Source: Micromussa lordhowensis (lineage: Eukaryota > Cnidaria > Anthozoa > Scleractinia > Lobophylliidae). From it: a stretch of DNA of 64,000 bases. A program made the translations under genes and the position numbers. Location: positions 27,837,229 to 27,901,228 of the forward strand of contig OZ026599.1 of assembly GCA_964020085.1 (NCBI GenBank). The letters run 5' to 3'. The notes under the pieces are model-generated. The model did not search any database and had not been told where the DNA came from. It saw nothing but the letters and a program-made list of their open reading frames with translations. Shown here piece after piece: positions 61,895-64,000 of the stretch (the stretch's first letter is position 1; each line of letters opens with the position of its first letter).

Positions 61895-63384
61895 CTAAAA
61901 TTGAAAAAAAAGCAAATATATGTCACTTAACTTCTTTAAGTTACAGCTACCAAGAGATTTCAAGAAGTAACTACTGACAGCTTAAAGAACTACATGACTT
62001 GTATTTATGCACTGTTAGCTAGAACATGTTGTGGTGGTGTTTGAAGAGGAAGAAATGAATTACATGAAAATTACATTTACTACACAGGACCAAAAACAAA
62101 TTCCACTTTGAAAATCACCAGCTTGAAAAAAATCAATTTGCAATTCTGTAGTTACAATGTACATGTATGATAATACTGTCCATACCAAAAAGGGTTCTGT
62201 GTTAAGGATAATGTATTAGCAGATGCAACTGCTAATAATAACATGAACTGATTTCCTTTGATTCCAAACAATTGAAGCTTGACTATTATTCAAACTAAAA
62301 CGAAACTGGTAACCACTGGTATATTCAAATAACCGCTTAAAAAGTCAACAAAAGTAATCAAATTAAGTAGAGCAGCCAATGAAGTCAACCTGTACCAAAG
62401 ACTAACATTTCAAAACTCATAAAACCTCAATCTGAAGGCAGTATAATTATATTTATGCATTATAAGTAAAATTAATGTACTTCAAGAGGGCCAACTGGTG
62501 TCTCCTGGCATCAAAACAAATACTATCATGTATATGTACATGTAAGACAGGATTAGGTTGCATTCTGATGGCCTTGAACACAATAAAATTGATTAATAAC
62601 ACAATAAAAATCCAGACTACTTACTACACAGGCAGACTCATAGTTTCTCCTCACAAGTTTTGGCTTTAGTAGTTGACTGTTAAAGACAATTTTATGAAAT
62701 TATATAAATACAATGCAAATAACATTGTACTAACAAATATTATCAGCAAAAGATGTTTGTTTTCATTGAAGACCAACGCTTTTGCTCTCTCTCTCTCTTT
62801 CAAAGAGCTAAAATAATGTTCTTATCACTGACTTCAGATCATGTGACATTCTCTGGAGAATTGCCATTGAATTGAATTTTCAATATGTGTCATCTATTTT
62901 TTACTCTGTGTACATGTACATGCACCAGTTCTGATGTTTTAAGTACCCAAACCAAAAACAACAGAACTCTATGAAGCAGTCTCTTATTAGCTATGTACAT
63001 GTGTACAAGATTTCTCTCGCTGGAGTGTATTTCCCTTACGATTCTGCAGGCTCTGCTCATTGATTACAGCTGTTCCAGACTCAATCTCCTGAGGATTACA
63101 CATATTTCCAAAGATTCATGTGACACAAAATTTTAAAATGGCTTCTGCAGCTAAACAACATTACGTGTTCCCAAAGGCACCTTCAGTCTTACACAATGAT
63201 GTCATTGCGTACAGTCCCCCGGTTCACCATGATAGATTGGTAAACAGTTCACTGTTAAAATCAACTTATCAAACTTGTCTTAAAAGACAAAGTGGCCTCA
63301 AATTAGCGAAAAAGAAAAAAAAGGAAAGCACAACTACAGTGTAACAATGTTAAGCGTTCAGTGTCAATAGTAAACTTAATAGTT
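61895..63384. other. Region upstream of the first visible UNC80 exon
   Basis: AT-rich, with several ACATGTACATGT stretches. The phase-0 acceptor at 61895 shows UNC80 continues upstream, but I found no exon matching the conserved N-terminus before the retroelement relic. Confidence 0.5.
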
Positions 63385-64000
63385 CAATGTTCATCTTGTA
63401 ATTCTGCAATCCACCGTCGTCTCAATCGTTCTCATTCAACTGCTGCCTTGTGCCATTCTCAATTTCCTCTCACTAGCCCTTGTGCTGACTGCTCCAACTG
63501 TTCTAGGACTGGCTCCGGCTGAGAGGTTTCATTGGTAGCACAACTCACCTCCAATGGGTAAAAAACAACTGTAGTGGCCTTCTCAAGAGGCTGGGTTTCT
63601 TAGGTCAGGATCCATTTTCCAGTGGGATATCGGGGGCCCTTCATCATGGGCCAACACCAGATCTGACCAAACTGTTGCTCTCTTAACTCGGCAGTGGCCA
63701 TTTCATAGTTCAAGTAGGTACTCTGCTCTCCCTCTTTTCCAAAAATGACCCATAATCATGTTAAGGTGTACTACTTACAGTCTTCATCTACATGTACAGG
63801 GCTGTCTTCCTCAGGAAGAGCACTAATTCCTCGAGGAATGATAAGACAGGTGGGAGTGAGGGGCTTCTCTAGATCCTCAGATGAAACATACATGTAGGAG
63901 ATACATGTCGGTCGGCAATTTAATTTAATCATTTCGGCTTCTGCAATGACAGCCACAAGCTCGTCCTGTGTGTGTTTGGCTCAACCAATCATCTTCTTGA
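63385..64000 (-). pseudogene. Decayed BEL/Pao retrotransposon fragment (integrase C-terminus)
   Basis: Reading leftwards from the window edge, ELVAVIAEAEMIKLNCRP and SSEDLEKPLTPTCLIIPRG resemble the ELL-VLTEVEA-LNSRP and EPLTPSHLLIGRR blocks of BEL/Pao integrases. FWKRGRAEYLLEL then stands for the FWKRW-KEYL block. VLAHDEGPPISHWKMD follows, then, after stops and shifts, RRRWIAELQDE near 63385, the usual end of the polyprotein. Stop codons and frame changes show it is dead. It extends past base 64000. Confidence 0.75.

Overview
The window looks like nuclear genomic DNA of an anthozoan cnidarian, most likely a stony coral. This rests on AT-rich introns, many TACATGTA-type short repeats, tRNA-derived SINEs and an animal UNC80 gene. 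The organism call is an inference. There are no bacterial operons, rRNA genes or CRISPR arrays. One 200-base assembly gap lies at 27001-27200.

Host layer. The minus strand carries most of one gene, UNC80, the large scaffold subunit of the NALCN sodium-leak channel complex. I could place 31 coding exons between 61894 (5' side) and 1791 (3' side), all with GT/AG borders. Phases agree across every junction, but about 40 residues expected between 17454 and 20592 were not found. The first exon or exons and the C-terminal part lie outside the window or were not recognised. A complete intronless cytochrome P450 gene (5187-6677, + strand) sits inside the last visible UNC80 intron. The introns hold two SINEs with perfect target duplications, paired MITEs, a pogo/Tc1-type MITE cut by the gap, fold-back elements, a minisatellite and a CACGTG array. 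A decayed BEL/Pao retrotransposon lies at the right edge.

Inserted layer. A 20.1-kb Maverick/Polinton (30531-50662) lies in the 22.5-kb UNC80 intron between the exons at 52093-52348 and 29545-29622. It has AG-starting terminal inverted repeats and a 6-bp target duplication (ACAAAA). It appears intact and encodes a virus-like gene set. For replication and integration it has a protein-primed DNA polymerase B and a chromodomain integrase. For the virion it has an adenain-type protease, double-jelly-roll major capsid protein, penton-like minor capsid protein, packaging ATPase, a PLA2-like protein, a PPxY protein and basic or membrane-active proteins. It also has a homologue of the poxvirus/NCLDV late transcription factor VLTF3, two paralogous fibre-like proteins that share an N-terminal tail but carry different heads, and a two-TM protein with SLATT-like layout. 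Genes from VLTF3 to the PPxY protein run leftwards. The ATPase, N-rich protein, fibres and 2TM protein run rightwards from a 70-bp bidirectional promoter.

Most noteworthy are the two-fibre cassette with a base-composition shift in the second head, the VLTF3 gene together with an ATATA-ATG signature at most element genes, a double hairpin with perfectly complementary loops near the right end, and an A13 junction where the PLA2 gene overlaps an integrase frame whose first catalytic Asp lies upstream of any ATG.
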